Origin: Desulfobacteraceae bacterium
Lineage (GTDB): Bacteria > Desulfobacterota > Desulfobacteria > Desulfobacterales > ETH-SRB1
Assembly: GCA_013792055.1 (NCBI GenBank)
Contig: VMSQ01000036.1
Location: 1-37,502 of the forward strand
Length of the DNA: 37,502 nucleotides
Direction: 5' to 3'
Each line of letters starts with the position of its first letter. The first letter of the stretch is position 1. Positions 24,701 to 33,976 of the stretch are shown piece after piece. Position numbers and translations under genes: made by a program. The notes beneath the pieces are model-generated. The model ran no database searches. It saw only the letters and a list, made by a program, of their open reading frames with translations, and was not told the origin of the DNA.

Positions 24701-26001
24701 GAAGCAAGATAGAAGAGGAACCACGTAGAATAAGGTGACAGAGGCCAGCACCCCTTGCGAATAACACCATGAAACTGTTCGGAATCGCCCCAAAGGCTGT
24801 GGTTCTTCGACTGAGGAAACCATCGGGCAAGGTTCTCCATTATGACTGCCGAATCGCCTTTCGCCCTCTCGCCGTCAAACCACTTATCTAAAAGCTCATG
24901 TTGATACTTCTCGATAAGGCTCGCTATCAGTGTCTCCAGGTTGATGGACAGGTAGACCCGATTGGCTGACTGGTAACGAGTCACGTACCTCAGAATCTCA
25001 TTCTTGTGCTCAGGGGCTACGCGCTGTACGTATGCGTTCAGCTCAAACTGGATAAATCCCAAGAAGCATGCGCTATTTGCGTTCGCCTGTATTGCCTCAA
25101 ACAAGTCCTGCAGAACCCCACTGCCGGCGATCTGACTACGAACCGTTGCGAACTCGGTATATTTTCCAAACTCGTCAAACAGTACTATAAGGCATCGATA
25201 GGGCTTTCCTTTACCGCAAAACTCGCGAACCGTGACGTCAATGACATCCCGAACGGATTCTCCACTGAGCGCCCTAATAGGCATTCCTTGTGCTGCAAAG
25301 AAACCGTGTACCTTCGCGTAAGCTTGTTCATCATGTTGATCCAGGCCGGTGAGAATATCCTTGACACTCGTAGCTTCGCATGCCGCCAAAAGTTCCCTTA
25401 CGACTCCCTCATTCGACATTCGGATTAGGCTCGCGGCCTGACCAAATCTGGGCCGAAGATCATCCAAAGGCTTTGGGTCATGTCCGTCGGCTTTGAGGGT
25501 CCGCACAATCTGCTTCGTGATCTCGGCGGTAAGGTCAAAACTCTGCATTCCGTTTAGGGTAAGAGCCAGACACGGCTGTCGTGCCTCCTGCAGCAAGACC
25601 CGGATGTCGCATCCTATTCCGGCATCTGCGGTCTCTATGGCGGAAAGCACGTTCTGGGCGCTCTCTCCATCAGGCACACTGAGTAGACTCGCAAGCGTTA
25701 GCCCCAAGTGCGATTTGCCAGTGCCATATCCGGCTATAGCCAGCGTAAATGGCTGATCCTCCAACCCATAGCATCTTCGAACTACAGCGTAGGCGAGAGT
25801 TGCTGTATCCATGAGACGATGCCCATGTCCGCTGCCCACATCTTCCTGCTGGACCCCGTGGTACTTCGGACCATGGAAAACGAATGCTTGACTGGCCGCA
25901 TTGGATTTTGCCTCATCCGTGCCAAACCAACTTATACTGACCGCTCCATTGAATAAGCGATCGCCTCGGAAGCGAACGATGTCATTAAGCCGTTGAGGCA
26001 T
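21703..26001 (-). CDS. sspC: SspC-like ATPase of the single-strand phosphorothioation system
   Basis: The chain has 1432 residues from ATG 26001, which is preceded by AAGGAGG with a short 4-nt spacer; an ATG at 26016 overlapping the sspB stop would add five residues. The N-terminus (RLNDIVRFRGDRLFNGAV) is followed by Walker A GYGTGKSH at about residue 91-98 and a probable Walker B in LIVLFDEFGKYTEF near residue 275, so it is a P-loop ATPase. The last 350 residues are mainly charged helix, probably coiled coil. In characterised SspABCD systems SspC is the ATPase that cooperates with SspB and SspD to insert sulfur into one DNA strand. Its place right after the DUF4007 gene supports this; I assign by context, motif and size, not by alignment. 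Confidence 0.75.
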   Translation of the reverse strand: MPQRLNDIVRFRGDRLFNGAVSISWFGTDEAKSNAASQAFVFHGPKYHGVQQEDVGSGHGHRLMDTATLAYAVVRRCYGLEDQPFTLAIAGYGTGKSHLGLTLASLLSVPDGESAQNVLSAIETADAGIGCDIRVLLQEARQPCLALTLNGMQSFDLTAEITKQIVRTLKADGHDPKPLDDLRPRFGQAASLIRMSNEGVVRELLAACEATSVKDILTGLDQHDEQAYAKVHGFFAAQGMPIRALSGESVRDVIDVTVREFCGKGKPYRCLIVLFDEFGKYTEFATVRSQIAGSGVLQDLFEAIQANANSACFLGFIQFELNAYVQRVAPEHKNEILRYVTRYQSANRVYLSINLETLIASLIEKYQHELLDKWFDGERAKGDSAVIMENLARWFPQSKNHSLWGDSEQFHGVIRKGCWPLSPYSTWFLFYLASAGKHLQERSALALLGDVFQRYEKAEVPDAGNWSLSPADLWSDALQQELISSEETGQQGAIAHAYASVMAKHGSRLSPKLQHLLCAVVMASKLGLQASGKDDAIEALGELSGLKRSDAYDGVRLLQEEYNVMEWDEAFKAFDILGDAVPRTQFLSFVRQRVASSYDEAGKAKLFASKSAEWCDLLSNLECDFAEENRITTREWRYQAVTSNLDYLPQQIMIASNRWAGAVAVDDPRGTIIYTYVEQSRDPVAIVSDARRLLKTKAQEYGAPALPILIVLLCDENGTLGQALAEFAVLEESLSEEDRVRFGNLIGAHKEKLRKVIREQVESLVKQRRYITGLKEGLEMQRLSRAGTGLFAKIYKTPIPFPFDGFSTARGNAADTCQELTLELFLGNLDYDGAIAKPVKSKNRAVTVLKETWGIFTKNGNVSRRPAYPALRAITEKWDDALAADERRLPVADVIRQLCRPPYGGNIASAGLLLSVFVAPRVDKLVAVRNGKQLAISQWVQEGVFRGKFIDLSALHGVDLILLGETSSEWETLLDEWEQAESHLARKSCLERSCELKNRVPVPPLLGYQEVHLRDQALTSSEMMVKMEKAQDEAMSKMEKGERYRDVSKLTWGAVALKELCEKMAAEGPLWADSQIAEVQPHYERARQAIIVFFPDWLSQQTPMNDAPESVGDFKHKMLRIVGGSLKKLGLEPQFQELETHTLQVIRKAETIAEAHQLLRDVNSWLTTHGDAIRIVRIAEIRGLVEVGNNYSRKLQGIAGRIQMPEIVEIRTQLSGFLTKLKNAETETVKRASRLWQTKIQTEEDIDSILGEVESLVGAFENLSRDLEDLQLMRRALRLYHKDYTRLSDENLNWDEFETLAEEIRKEWVATLGEEEPPWLPDDTMDGFVQAISKRRKRTSTAWIESIEAQVESIPAMLADEANRFHNRVRTPPPLVTDPHLTRAAVVVRKVRARLDALSVEWLLEKFKELPPKAKKDFLQRAQELGAKGDIQ

Positions 26002-26012
26002 ATGGCCTCCTT

Positions 26013-26861
26013 TCATAGCATATCGTCATAGATGCGCCCCCAAGTCTCATCAGGCCCAGATTTCGGGATCAGAAGCCAAGGCTCCATATGTCGGTCAACC
26101 TCAATCATTCCCTTGCGCTCAACGAGTTCCAGCGCCCTCTGCAGGCTGGAGACATCCCACCCCGGAATTGTGCGCCACCCGGCTGTGGCATCGAGATCCG
26201 TAATCGGCACCTGTCGCCGTTTCGGAAAATGGTCGCTCATCAACTGAAGTATCCAAGCGCCATAAGCAAGCCCATGCTCCACTCCGATAGGTGCTGGCCG
26301 TCGCACAATCATGCCCTCTATCACGGACAGCACGCCACACATCTTAAAAGCGGCATCTTCCTCGTATGTCCCGACCAGAGGCCCTATGAGACCGCTTTTC
26401 TCGACCCCATAAATGACACTTAAATGGGTCTCAAGCTTTGTCCTGGTAAAATTCATCCCGAGAGCCTGTGTCCCGGCAAAGAAGGTGTGGTACCACACGT
26501 CTGCTCCGGCGAGGGGACCGCATAGGTTTAAGTGTGCTATCCACTGGCTGACACTGACCTTCAGGTAGGGATCTTCCAGCAGCACGATCCGGCCAAAAGG
26601 TGTCAAATCCGGCTTCTTGATTGAAGACCGGTCCTGTCCCGCCAATCGTATCAGCCCCATCCCTCTGCAATAATCCAAGATGGCTGGAACCTTACCGCTT
26701 GACGTGCCCGTCGGAATACCCGTAGCAGCGGCAATGGCCTGATAGTCTCCCTCCTTGCCGGAAGCCGCATATCGCAACATGGCGTTGATGTACTGGCGCT
26801 CAGGCTTAAACGTCTTGTGGAAGTTCCGCGGCAGGCGACTATGTTCTGCTGCCTCAGGCAT
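26013..26861 (-). CDS. sspB: SspB-like DUF4007 protein (DNA phosphorothioation)
   Basis: The 282-residue protein matches DUF4007. Its N-terminus has RNFHKTFKPERQYINAMLRY, followed by a helix-turn-helix-like segment (YQAIAAATGIPTGTSSGKVPAILDYCRGMGLI) and later YHTFFAGTQALGMNFTRTKLE. In the Ssp system SspB is described as a DNA nickase that opens the strand to be sulfur-modified. The start ATG overlaps the sspH stop by 8 bp and the stop almost touches sspC, so translation is coupled. The length fits the family. I see no catalytic residues that I could name with confidence. Confidence 0.82.
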   Translation of the reverse strand: MPEAAEHSRLPRNFHKTFKPERQYINAMLRYAASGKEGDYQAIAAATGIPTGTSSGKVPAILDYCRGMGLIRLAGQDRSSIKKPDLTPFGRIVLLEDPYLKVSVSQWIAHLNLCGPLAGADVWYHTFFAGTQALGMNFTRTKLETHLSVIYGVEKSGLIGPLVGTYEEDAAFKMCGVLSVIEGMIVRRPAPIGVEHGLAYGAWILQLMSDHFPKRRQVPITDLDATAGWRTIPGWDVSSLQRALELVERKGMIEVDRHMEPWLLIPKSGPDETWGRIYDDML

Positions 26862-29800
26862 TGAACCCTCGCTCCTCCAGCGAGGTTATCCTGATGCGCT
26901 GTGCTTGAAAGACCAATCTCCCTGTCGCTTCGTTCAAGCTCCGGCCCAAGGACCAGCACTCACCCTTTTGGAGGGAAGCTAGTCGAGTTGCCCAATCCTG
27001 TATGCTGACGTTGCTGATGGCGTTGTGTAGAAGTTGAGCGTGTTCGCGCATTTCATTCTCGGTCGGTTTGAAAAACAACTTATGTTCGGCCTGAAAAAAA
27101 CGACTAACCCGGGCATCATTGACTCCACCAACTCCCTTCACTGTTTGTGTCGCTGTGATCATGGCAAGCCCGTGTTTTCGACCTTCCGTAAGGTATTTAG
27201 CGACAGGAGCATCGGGACCGAGATCGAGGTTCTGTACTTCATCAAGCACGACTACCCGAGGTGTGTCCTCGTTCCCATGGCTGCTGACAAAGGCATACAG
27301 ATCCCACAAGACGAACTCAATCAATGCGCGTGCCGAATGTTTGTCGACCTTAAAGAACTGAAACACGTGACAGCGGCAACCCGCATCGCTGAAAAGCTCT
27401 TGCCAGCCAATTCCATTCACGTCGTCCGAGAAGGGATTGCTCTGGATGAACGGTTTCAACTTGCTAACTGTCGTCCGCACTGTGCCGGTCCCATGAATTT
27501 CATCCTCGATGTAGGTCTGAAGGATCTCAAGGAGTCTATCTAAGCTGAAGTTGTCGCCAAACCGCTCGACACCCTCGCTGATAGCATCAATCAAAATGGG
27601 GAATTGTTGATTGCCAAGCTCATAAACGCTCTTGAATATTGAGGCTACCCGCTTGCCGATTGTTATGGGGCTATCCCGAAATTCCATTCCGGCTTCATGG
27701 CTGATCTGTGCTTTGAATGGCCGAATCGGCAATGGCGCTCGCTGGATGAAGTGTTGCGTCGGCTTTAAACATGTCGCGGTCGCTTTTTCCAGCTTACTTG
27801 GAATAAAACCATCTGTATAGTCGATGATCAGGGAGTTTTGTCCAACACGCCCAAGCTCGCTCAACAGGCATTGAATAGCATAAGTCTTTCCCATGCCGGA
27901 GGTTCCAAAAACCAGCATATGGCGGTTTGCAAGCTCTGGGTGCCCAAACTCCCAGTAGACCGGTTTGCCCCCGCTGAGCGTCCTCCCCAACAGGATGCGA
28001 TTGGGAAACGGCTGGGGCTCTACTACGAGGCCTTTTTTAGCCTCCGTGATGATAGGAGGCAAAGCGCTTGGTTCATTACCTGGCGTCTCCTCAGGAATCA
28101 GACCCGTAGCAGCAGTCTGGGATTCAGAATATAGTTTTACATGTGAGGCCTCGGTTCGTTGCCTTTGAATTTGCGGTTCCTCTTGGTCTAGACTTGCCTC
28201 AGTAGGTTCCACATCTTCGCTTTCCTCGCCGTCATCTTGATCGGCCCACAACGGTGAGTCTTCATCGTCATCATCTCCGGGAGGCAATTCAATATCTTCG
28301 AGGCCATCACAGACATTACCAGGCCCTGCGGAAGCGAGGTTTTCCCACTCTGGCCAGGTCACTGGGAACCCCGTACCGTCCAATGCCAGCCTGCGCACGA
28401 ATTCGTTACCCATGACGTAGATGTCAGTTTTCAACTCGTCCGCTTCGCCTACCGTCCAACTCCCGATGCGCGTGGGGAGCGCTGCGTTACTGTCGCTCCA
28501 AAATGCGAATACTGCAGCGCCCCATTCGATCTCATAATTGCCATCGGCCAGTTGCTCCAGAGCCGAAAGAACCTCAGATTGTTCGATATTTTCAATTTCG
28601 GCTTTACTGGCGATTAACCTATGGAGCTGTAGCCACCAGTAGCGTTGATCAGGTCGGCTGTCTTCCCCTAATGCCCCATCACTCTTGTTGCGCGGGACAA
28701 AGGCCGGGACTAGCACGCGCAGACCGTTGTTGATTTGGGCTCGGGCTTTGATCAAGTGTTCTTCCGACTGCTGAGCCAGTTTGCATTCAATTAATCGGAT
28801 ACTTATACAAACGCGCTTGTTTTCATCTAACCATGCTGTCAGCCACATCAGATCAGGGCGGCTCTCGTTGTCCGCCAAGTCGAACCAGTGCCGATATGCG
28901 TCCAGCGAAACCAAATTGTCGCACAGCACCTTGCGTTTTTCGCGCAATATCTTGCGGGTCAACGAGTAGGCCATGAAATCACGAATGTAGTGGCCGACTC
29001 CGGTTGCACGCACAAGGGACAGCCCCGAAAGCTCACGAGCTTCGTGCAGCACGCTCTTGGCCACCGCCTGGCAGTCATCGCCGCTCCAGTTACATGCTGC
29101 ATACACCTCTTGAATGGATGCGGCCAGGCGCACGTGAATGTCGGCAAGCGAGAACTGCTCGGTTGAAATCGTATAATTGGCCTCGCCATGGGAACCTACC
29201 CCGGATCCGAATCCGATGATTTCGCGTTCGCGCCTATTTCCCCCGGCCGGAATCTTAATCAAGCGATCGTCCATATTTGGATCAATGCAAATCACCCATT
29301 CGGCCTTGGCATGCATGGCATCGATGACCCCCCGCCAAGGCGCGAAATCTCCTATGCCAAGAACAACGAATTCCCTGCCTGGCTGTACTCCTTGATTCTT
29401 GAGTCTATGCATGATTTGGGTGAGCAGCATGCCTATGTTGAACTGTAGATTGCTCATCACCCGTGAGCGCTTGTAACTGTCTGTAGGATGGCGCACCGCA
29501 CAACAGGACTTTTCCAAAATCGGGAATTTTAACGTCCTTGTGGTAATATCGAAAGGGGTGACCTCCGCAAACCTGTTGCCACCTTGGCCTGCACCGATGA
29601 AATCGTATAGCACCACGATGTCAGCCTCTAGACTGTCGTTGATAAGCCTTTGAAAGGACGAAAGTTGCACGGTCTGAACAATCCGATGAGCTACCGAAAA
29701 ACGGCAGCGACGGTAAGCCTGAAACTTGCTCTCTGTTTCCGCAGCCTCCCATCTTTCGCGCCATTGCTCGATCCAACGTGCTACATCCACGTCGTCGCCC

Positions 29801-32334
29801 GATTCGGTAAAGATAGTCACACCGATGGCGTAGGGCTTTCGACGCTCCGGCGATAGGACGTAATAGCGCCGGTCCTTCTCATCAGCGAGTTTGTTCAGAT
29901 ACTGGTGAACAGCGGCAATGACCGTTTGTATATCCTGGTTGCGGTAAACCGCCAGCGTCAAACCGTCTCGGGCGTGCGGATGCAGCCGGAAATAATCCGT
30001 CATCAGGCGAAAGAGCAGCTTTGACTCCCGACTCTCGCGGAACATTTCGGTGTCCGTTACCTCTTCTTCCTCGTTGACGCTGTCGTAACGTAAAAGGAGG
30101 CGGGTAGAAAGCGTTGCTTCGCTTTGCTCAGGAGAACCAATTCGATGAATCAATTCCTGACCCCGAATGTTGGTATCCAAGTTCAGGTCTTCGTTGTAAA
30201 GCAAACCGGCGATCGGTGATTGAATAGATGCGAGGTCGATGTAGCCATTCCAGATCTTCTCGGCGAACGCCTTGCGCCGGTCATCTCGTTGCTGTTCCGA
30301 AGCAACGGCAGCATTAAAGCAAGAGAACAGAAAAATAATCTTAGCCTCTAGCATTTCCAAGACGGCTGGGTGCAATACCGTCGCTACCCCGGAACGTTCA
30401 AAAGGTTCCGTTCCCCAAGCCACACCGAATTCCGCGCTGCGTCGTTGTACCACTAAAAAGGTACGCATCAACATCGCCAACATCTGTGATTCCGCCGTAG
30501 CACCGTCCTGGACCACTGATTCACATGCAGCAGTATAGGCCTGCCGCAACTGTGTCCATTCCTCACCGAAAAGCGCAGCATGCAGACCACTTATGTAGGC
30601 TGCAAAAACGAAACGAGCGTACCTGTCCGCCAATCGTTTCAGGTGGGGGAGCAAAACATCACCACTTGCCAACCATTCCCGCCCCAACAGGTTGGTCCAC
30701 TTGGCATCGTCCGGATGCGCGTCGCGAATGCAATGCAGCATGACGCGGCGAGTCTCTTCATCGTCAGTAGCGCGCAGAAGCTCTTCATAGTATGGAAGGT
30801 GGAATACAGGTAATTTCCACACTCCTTGATCTTCCTCCAGTGCATCCTTGGCCCAGTGGAGCAAGGCTTCCGCTATGCGATATGTCTGGATTTCCGGCAA
30901 TCGCCACGCGAATTTGCGGCGGTACGGTTTACCACCAGCCTCGTGCAAGAAGTAAACGGAGAACTCCAGTCGTGGTTCCGCAGTCTTGCTATAGCGGCAT
31001 GCAACTTCTTCGTCAGCGAGTCTGCAAGCAACGGGCACGATTTGCCCGTCAGCGCCTGACACCTCCACACGCGCTGCGACTAATTCATCCACGCCTCCCA
31101 GCAGGCGCATCAAGTACTGCCGCGCCAGATCGGTGCGATCAATTGCTGCGTCGGTTCTGTCCGCAGTATTTTCGTAATCGTGTTTAAATTGGTCACACGC
31201 GATCTCAACGCGTTGCAGCTCTGCATTGTTAAATCGTTTGTCGCGCTTGAAATCCCGGAACGTCTGCCAAAAAGCGTGCAATACCATCTCCACCGGGCTT
31301 CCCGAGAGCTTACGCAAACTCTCTCGTTCCGGTTTTTCCACCTTTCTTCGAAACTTCAATATCTTATCTATTATCGTTACAAAGTCGCACTGCCGCAATC
31401 TTTCTCGGTCGTCATGGTCTTCTGTCTGTATGTAGTTGTTCAACCCTTCCAGGAAAGCTTCCCCCGTCTCATACGGGCCGCGCACATCATCATCGTCTAT
31501 TGGCAGTCCTGTATCTTCCCCCAGGTCAATGCTCTGCCTTATCTGCCTGATTGCTTTCGCCGCTTTATCCCGTTCCTTCTTGTCGAGGAACAAGGTATAT
31601 GTAAAGAAAGCATGGGCTTTTTCGATGTATGGGCCCAACGTGACCCGTTTCCGTCCCAGTGGGAACCTGGTGAACTTTGGAAGTTGAAAAGACTCATATT
31701 GGCCAAGCATGATATGCTGCGCTTTACGGACCGTGCCCGCTGCGTTTAAATCCAGGGCATCCAACCATGCGCTGATCTGCAAGAGATCCGCACGGCCCTG
31801 CTCCAACAGCGGCTTCATCAAACGATCGAATTCTCTCAATTCGGAGGGTTGGTCATAAGCAATGCCAATGCTTTGCAATTTGGCCCATGTCCAGGATTGG
31901 AAACTACTCCTCATTTCAACCTGCCAGACCGTTTCCAGGTCACACCGGTAGAAATCCTCCAGGCTGCCGGCATCTGTCACGCGGTCAGCGCCACAAAGCA
32001 CAAGCAAGCTGACTTTCCCTGGAACTGCGGGTAGATTGCTGCGGTAGTAGGTCAGGTTGCCTCGGTCGTCCAGCCAGTCCTGGGCTCTTGCCTTGGCCAA
32101 ACCTGATGAAGACCAGTCATTCGTCACTACTTGAGCGATTTTCAAAGTCAGATCTACCGTCTTATCGGCAGTACATCTGCTGGCTACCGTTTCCGCCAAG
32201 TCCAGCGTAGCGCTTTCCGACAACGCAGGTACCATTACCAACAATCTCCTGCCAGCTACACCGTCCCATTGCAGCTTGATCTTTCTTACCTTCTTGTCGA
32301 GCGACTTCCACGCGGAGTCCGTAAAATAGCTCAT
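26854..32334 (-). CDS. sspH: SspH/DptH-like restriction ATPase with PD-(D/E)XK motif
   Basis: At 1826 residues this is the largest gene. The C-terminal 400 residues form a HerA/FtsK-like ATPase: Walker A GTSGMGKT at 1477-1484 and Walker B VVVLDEVQNL with D1698-E1699. Further upstream, RPDLMWL (D1161) and IECKLA (E1183-C-K1185) give the spacing of a PD-(D/E)XK nuclease core. An acidic Pro/Glu-rich linker (about 1370-1440) separates them. The N-terminal 1100 residues are not recognised. In the SspABCD-SspFGH defence system SspH belongs to the complex that damages DNA lacking the PT mark. It follows sspG by 16 bp and overlaps sspB. DptH of the Dnd/Dpt system is the closest known counterpart by architecture. 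Confidence 0.78.
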   Translation of the reverse strand: MSYFTDSAWKSLDKKVRKIKLQWDGVAGRRLLVMVPALSESATLDLAETVASRCTADKTVDLTLKIAQVVTNDWSSSGLAKARAQDWLDDRGNLTYYRSNLPAVPGKVSLLVLCGADRVTDAGSLEDFYRCDLETVWQVEMRSSFQSWTWAKLQSIGIAYDQPSELREFDRLMKPLLEQGRADLLQISAWLDALDLNAAGTVRKAQHIMLGQYESFQLPKFTRFPLGRKRVTLGPYIEKAHAFFTYTLFLDKKERDKAAKAIRQIRQSIDLGEDTGLPIDDDDVRGPYETGEAFLEGLNNYIQTEDHDDRERLRQCDFVTIIDKILKFRRKVEKPERESLRKLSGSPVEMVLHAFWQTFRDFKRDKRFNNAELQRVEIACDQFKHDYENTADRTDAAIDRTDLARQYLMRLLGGVDELVAARVEVSGADGQIVPVACRLADEEVACRYSKTAEPRLEFSVYFLHEAGGKPYRRKFAWRLPEIQTYRIAEALLHWAKDALEEDQGVWKLPVFHLPYYEELLRATDDEETRRVMLHCIRDAHPDDAKWTNLLGREWLASGDVLLPHLKRLADRYARFVFAAYISGLHAALFGEEWTQLRQAYTAACESVVQDGATAESQMLAMLMRTFLVVQRRSAEFGVAWGTEPFERSGVATVLHPAVLEMLEAKIIFLFSCFNAAVASEQQRDDRRKAFAEKIWNGYIDLASIQSPIAGLLYNEDLNLDTNIRGQELIHRIGSPEQSEATLSTRLLLRYDSVNEEEEVTDTEMFRESRESKLLFRLMTDYFRLHPHARDGLTLAVYRNQDIQTVIAAVHQYLNKLADEKDRRYYVLSPERRKPYAIGVTIFTESGDDVDVARWIEQWRERWEAAETESKFQAYRRCRFSVAHRIVQTVQLSSFQRLINDSLEADIVVLYDFIGAGQGGNRFAEVTPFDITTRTLKFPILEKSCCAVRHPTDSYKRSRVMSNLQFNIGMLLTQIMHRLKNQGVQPGREFVVLGIGDFAPWRGVIDAMHAKAEWVICIDPNMDDRLIKIPAGGNRREREIIGFGSGVGSHGEANYTISTEQFSLADIHVRLAASIQEVYAACNWSGDDCQAVAKSVLHEARELSGLSLVRATGVGHYIRDFMAYSLTRKILREKRKVLCDNLVSLDAYRHWFDLADNESRPDLMWLTAWLDENKRVCISIRLIECKLAQQSEEHLIKARAQINNGLRVLVPAFVPRNKSDGALGEDSRPDQRYWWLQLHRLIASKAEIENIEQSEVLSALEQLADGNYEIEWGAAVFAFWSDSNAALPTRIGSWTVGEADELKTDIYVMGNEFVRRLALDGTGFPVTWPEWENLASAGPGNVCDGLEDIELPPGDDDDEDSPLWADQDDGEESEDVEPTEASLDQEEPQIQRQRTEASHVKLYSESQTAATGLIPEETPGNEPSALPPIITEAKKGLVVEPQPFPNRILLGRTLSGGKPVYWEFGHPELANRHMLVFGTSGMGKTYAIQCLLSELGRVGQNSLIIDYTDGFIPSKLEKATATCLKPTQHFIQRAPLPIRPFKAQISHEAGMEFRDSPITIGKRVASIFKSVYELGNQQFPILIDAISEGVERFGDNFSLDRLLEILQTYIEDEIHGTGTVRTTVSKLKPFIQSNPFSDDVNGIGWQELFSDAGCRCHVFQFFKVDKHSARALIEFVLWDLYAFVSSHGNEDTPRVVVLDEVQNLDLGPDAPVAKYLTEGRKHGLAMITATQTVKGVGGVNDARVSRFFQAEHKLFFKPTENEMREHAQLLHNAISNVSIQDWATRLASLQKGECWSLGRSLNEATGRLVFQAQRIRITSLEERGFNA

Positions 32335-32350
32335 GATTTAGCGCTCCTAG

Positions 32351-33976
32351 TCATTCTGAATTCCCATTCGTTGCCGGATTTTCGACCAAAGCACACGAAT
32401 CTGAGAGTTCTATCAGCAGGCCCGCGGCCTTCAGCATCTCTTGAAACCACGCATCACAGTGGCTTCCAAGATGGACATCACCCACACCGTCCGCCCAAGT
32501 GCTGGCACGGGCAAAACCATCAGCGTCAAACACCAGCCCGTGTCTCGCCTCCACAAGTTCCTTGAAGCTGTCATAGGTAAGCCGGCCGCCGACCGGAACG
32601 GTAGTCACTACCAGTAAGCGCAGCAATTGTTCGTTCAGGGTGAACCGCGCTCCGGGCCCGCGTCGCGGCACCAACAAGCCAATACGTTTTGCCGTGCTAA
32701 CGAACAGCTTACCGCCATAACTCGTATCGGCATTCTTCAGTATCTTATTTCTATCATCTACATTGGAAGGCAGTTCTACCTTATCGCAACGGATGGCGCG
32801 GTAGACCAACTTCTCTGTAGCCTTGGCCGTGTGCTGGGAGATACGTTTGACCGGCAACCGCTTTTCATCCGGAGCAGATACTGCCAGGCGGTAGCCGGGC
32901 CATGAGACTGTGCGTTCAGGCGGGCAATGACGGACGCTTTGCACCGATAGACTGCGCAACACCTGCATGGCACAGGCAATTTCGAGCAATTCCAGCCGTT
33001 CGATGACATCCAAATTAGCCATGCACAGGCGCAGCAGGTCAACAGCAAATAGATAGCCTTCCTGCCAACTGTCCGCTGGACACCAACCGGCATCAACAAA
33101 ACGCGGTGTGTGATCTCGCATGTCTGTTGCTTTCGGTGTATCACGCTCAACGCCTGAGTCAATGAACTCGGCGATGTCAGTCACCGTCTGCGGACAATGG
33201 GTCAGCAATCGCCCCAGTTCGCGCTGCAATGCCGCATGCAGCCACGCTGGGTCTTGTTCCCGCGGTTCGATCTCAACCCCGCTTTCTCTTACCCACTCCA
33301 CCACCGATTCCGGCTTCTGACGCAGGGCATTGCATAATTGCAGGTACCACACCTCGCCCCCGCGTCCGAGAAAACGATGCTTGTTCATCGTGAAATAGAC
33401 TTGGAGGTTCCCAATCGCATCATCCCAATCTGCAGGAGGATTCCGTCGAGCGGCTGTCTCATTCCAAATGGTTTCTCCGGCTATGATACCAGGACAAACG
33501 GGCAGGAAGCTTTGAGCACACCACGTGCGGCCGGATCCTGCCCCTTGGAAACCAAGGAATAGATTTTCCAGTGTCCGCAGTACATCGTTCTCAGCGCCGC
33601 CTTCCATCACCCTAATGTTGGTCTGCAGCCGCTCCAACAATTCCTTGTAATGTTGCCGGTGCGTTTCGTGACGCGAATCCAGCCGTGATGCCCCCATGAA
33701 AGCGAAGAGTTTCAGGTTGAGCCGCGCCTTCGGGGCATATTGAAGTGTCCCCATGTCCGGCCATCCTGTAAGGGTCTCTACGTCTGGCAGTGGAGTGGAA
33801 AACGGCACGCCTCCGTTAGTAATCCGTTTGGAGGAGGCCATCAACAATAGGAATTCGACCAGCAGTTCCGTCGGGGACTGATCCTTGAACAGTCGATTTC
33901 CAAACATTTGGATGGCCGGATTGTCGGGATTTTCATCATAGGCTATGCCGATTGGAAATGATTCACAAGACATCAT
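32351..33976 (-). CDS. sspG: SspG/DptG-like restriction protein
   Basis: The 541-residue protein begins MMSCESFPIGIAYDENPDNP and overlaps the sspF stop by 14 bp, so translation is coupled. It has no signal peptide or membrane segment, and no P-loop that I can see. Near residues 440-500 a segment with KRIGLLVPRRGPGARFTLNEQLLRLLVV could be a winged-helix unit. In the characterised cassette SspG is required together with SspF and SspH for protection against phage, but its own activity is not known to me. The assignment rests on position and size between recognisable SspF and SspH genes. Confidence 0.68.
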   Translation of the reverse strand: MMSCESFPIGIAYDENPDNPAIQMFGNRLFKDQSPTELLVEFLLLMASSKRITNGGVPFSTPLPDVETLTGWPDMGTLQYAPKARLNLKLFAFMGASRLDSRHETHRQHYKELLERLQTNIRVMEGGAENDVLRTLENLFLGFQGAGSGRTWCAQSFLPVCPGIIAGETIWNETAARRNPPADWDDAIGNLQVYFTMNKHRFLGRGGEVWYLQLCNALRQKPESVVEWVRESGVEIEPREQDPAWLHAALQRELGRLLTHCPQTVTDIAEFIDSGVERDTPKATDMRDHTPRFVDAGWCPADSWQEGYLFAVDLLRLCMANLDVIERLELLEIACAMQVLRSLSVQSVRHCPPERTVSWPGYRLAVSAPDEKRLPVKRISQHTAKATEKLVYRAIRCDKVELPSNVDDRNKILKNADTSYGGKLFVSTAKRIGLLVPRRGPGARFTLNEQLLRLLVVTTVPVGGRLTYDSFKELVEARHGLVFDADGFARASTWADGVGDVHLGSHCDAWFQEMLKAAGLLIELSDSCALVENPATNGNSE

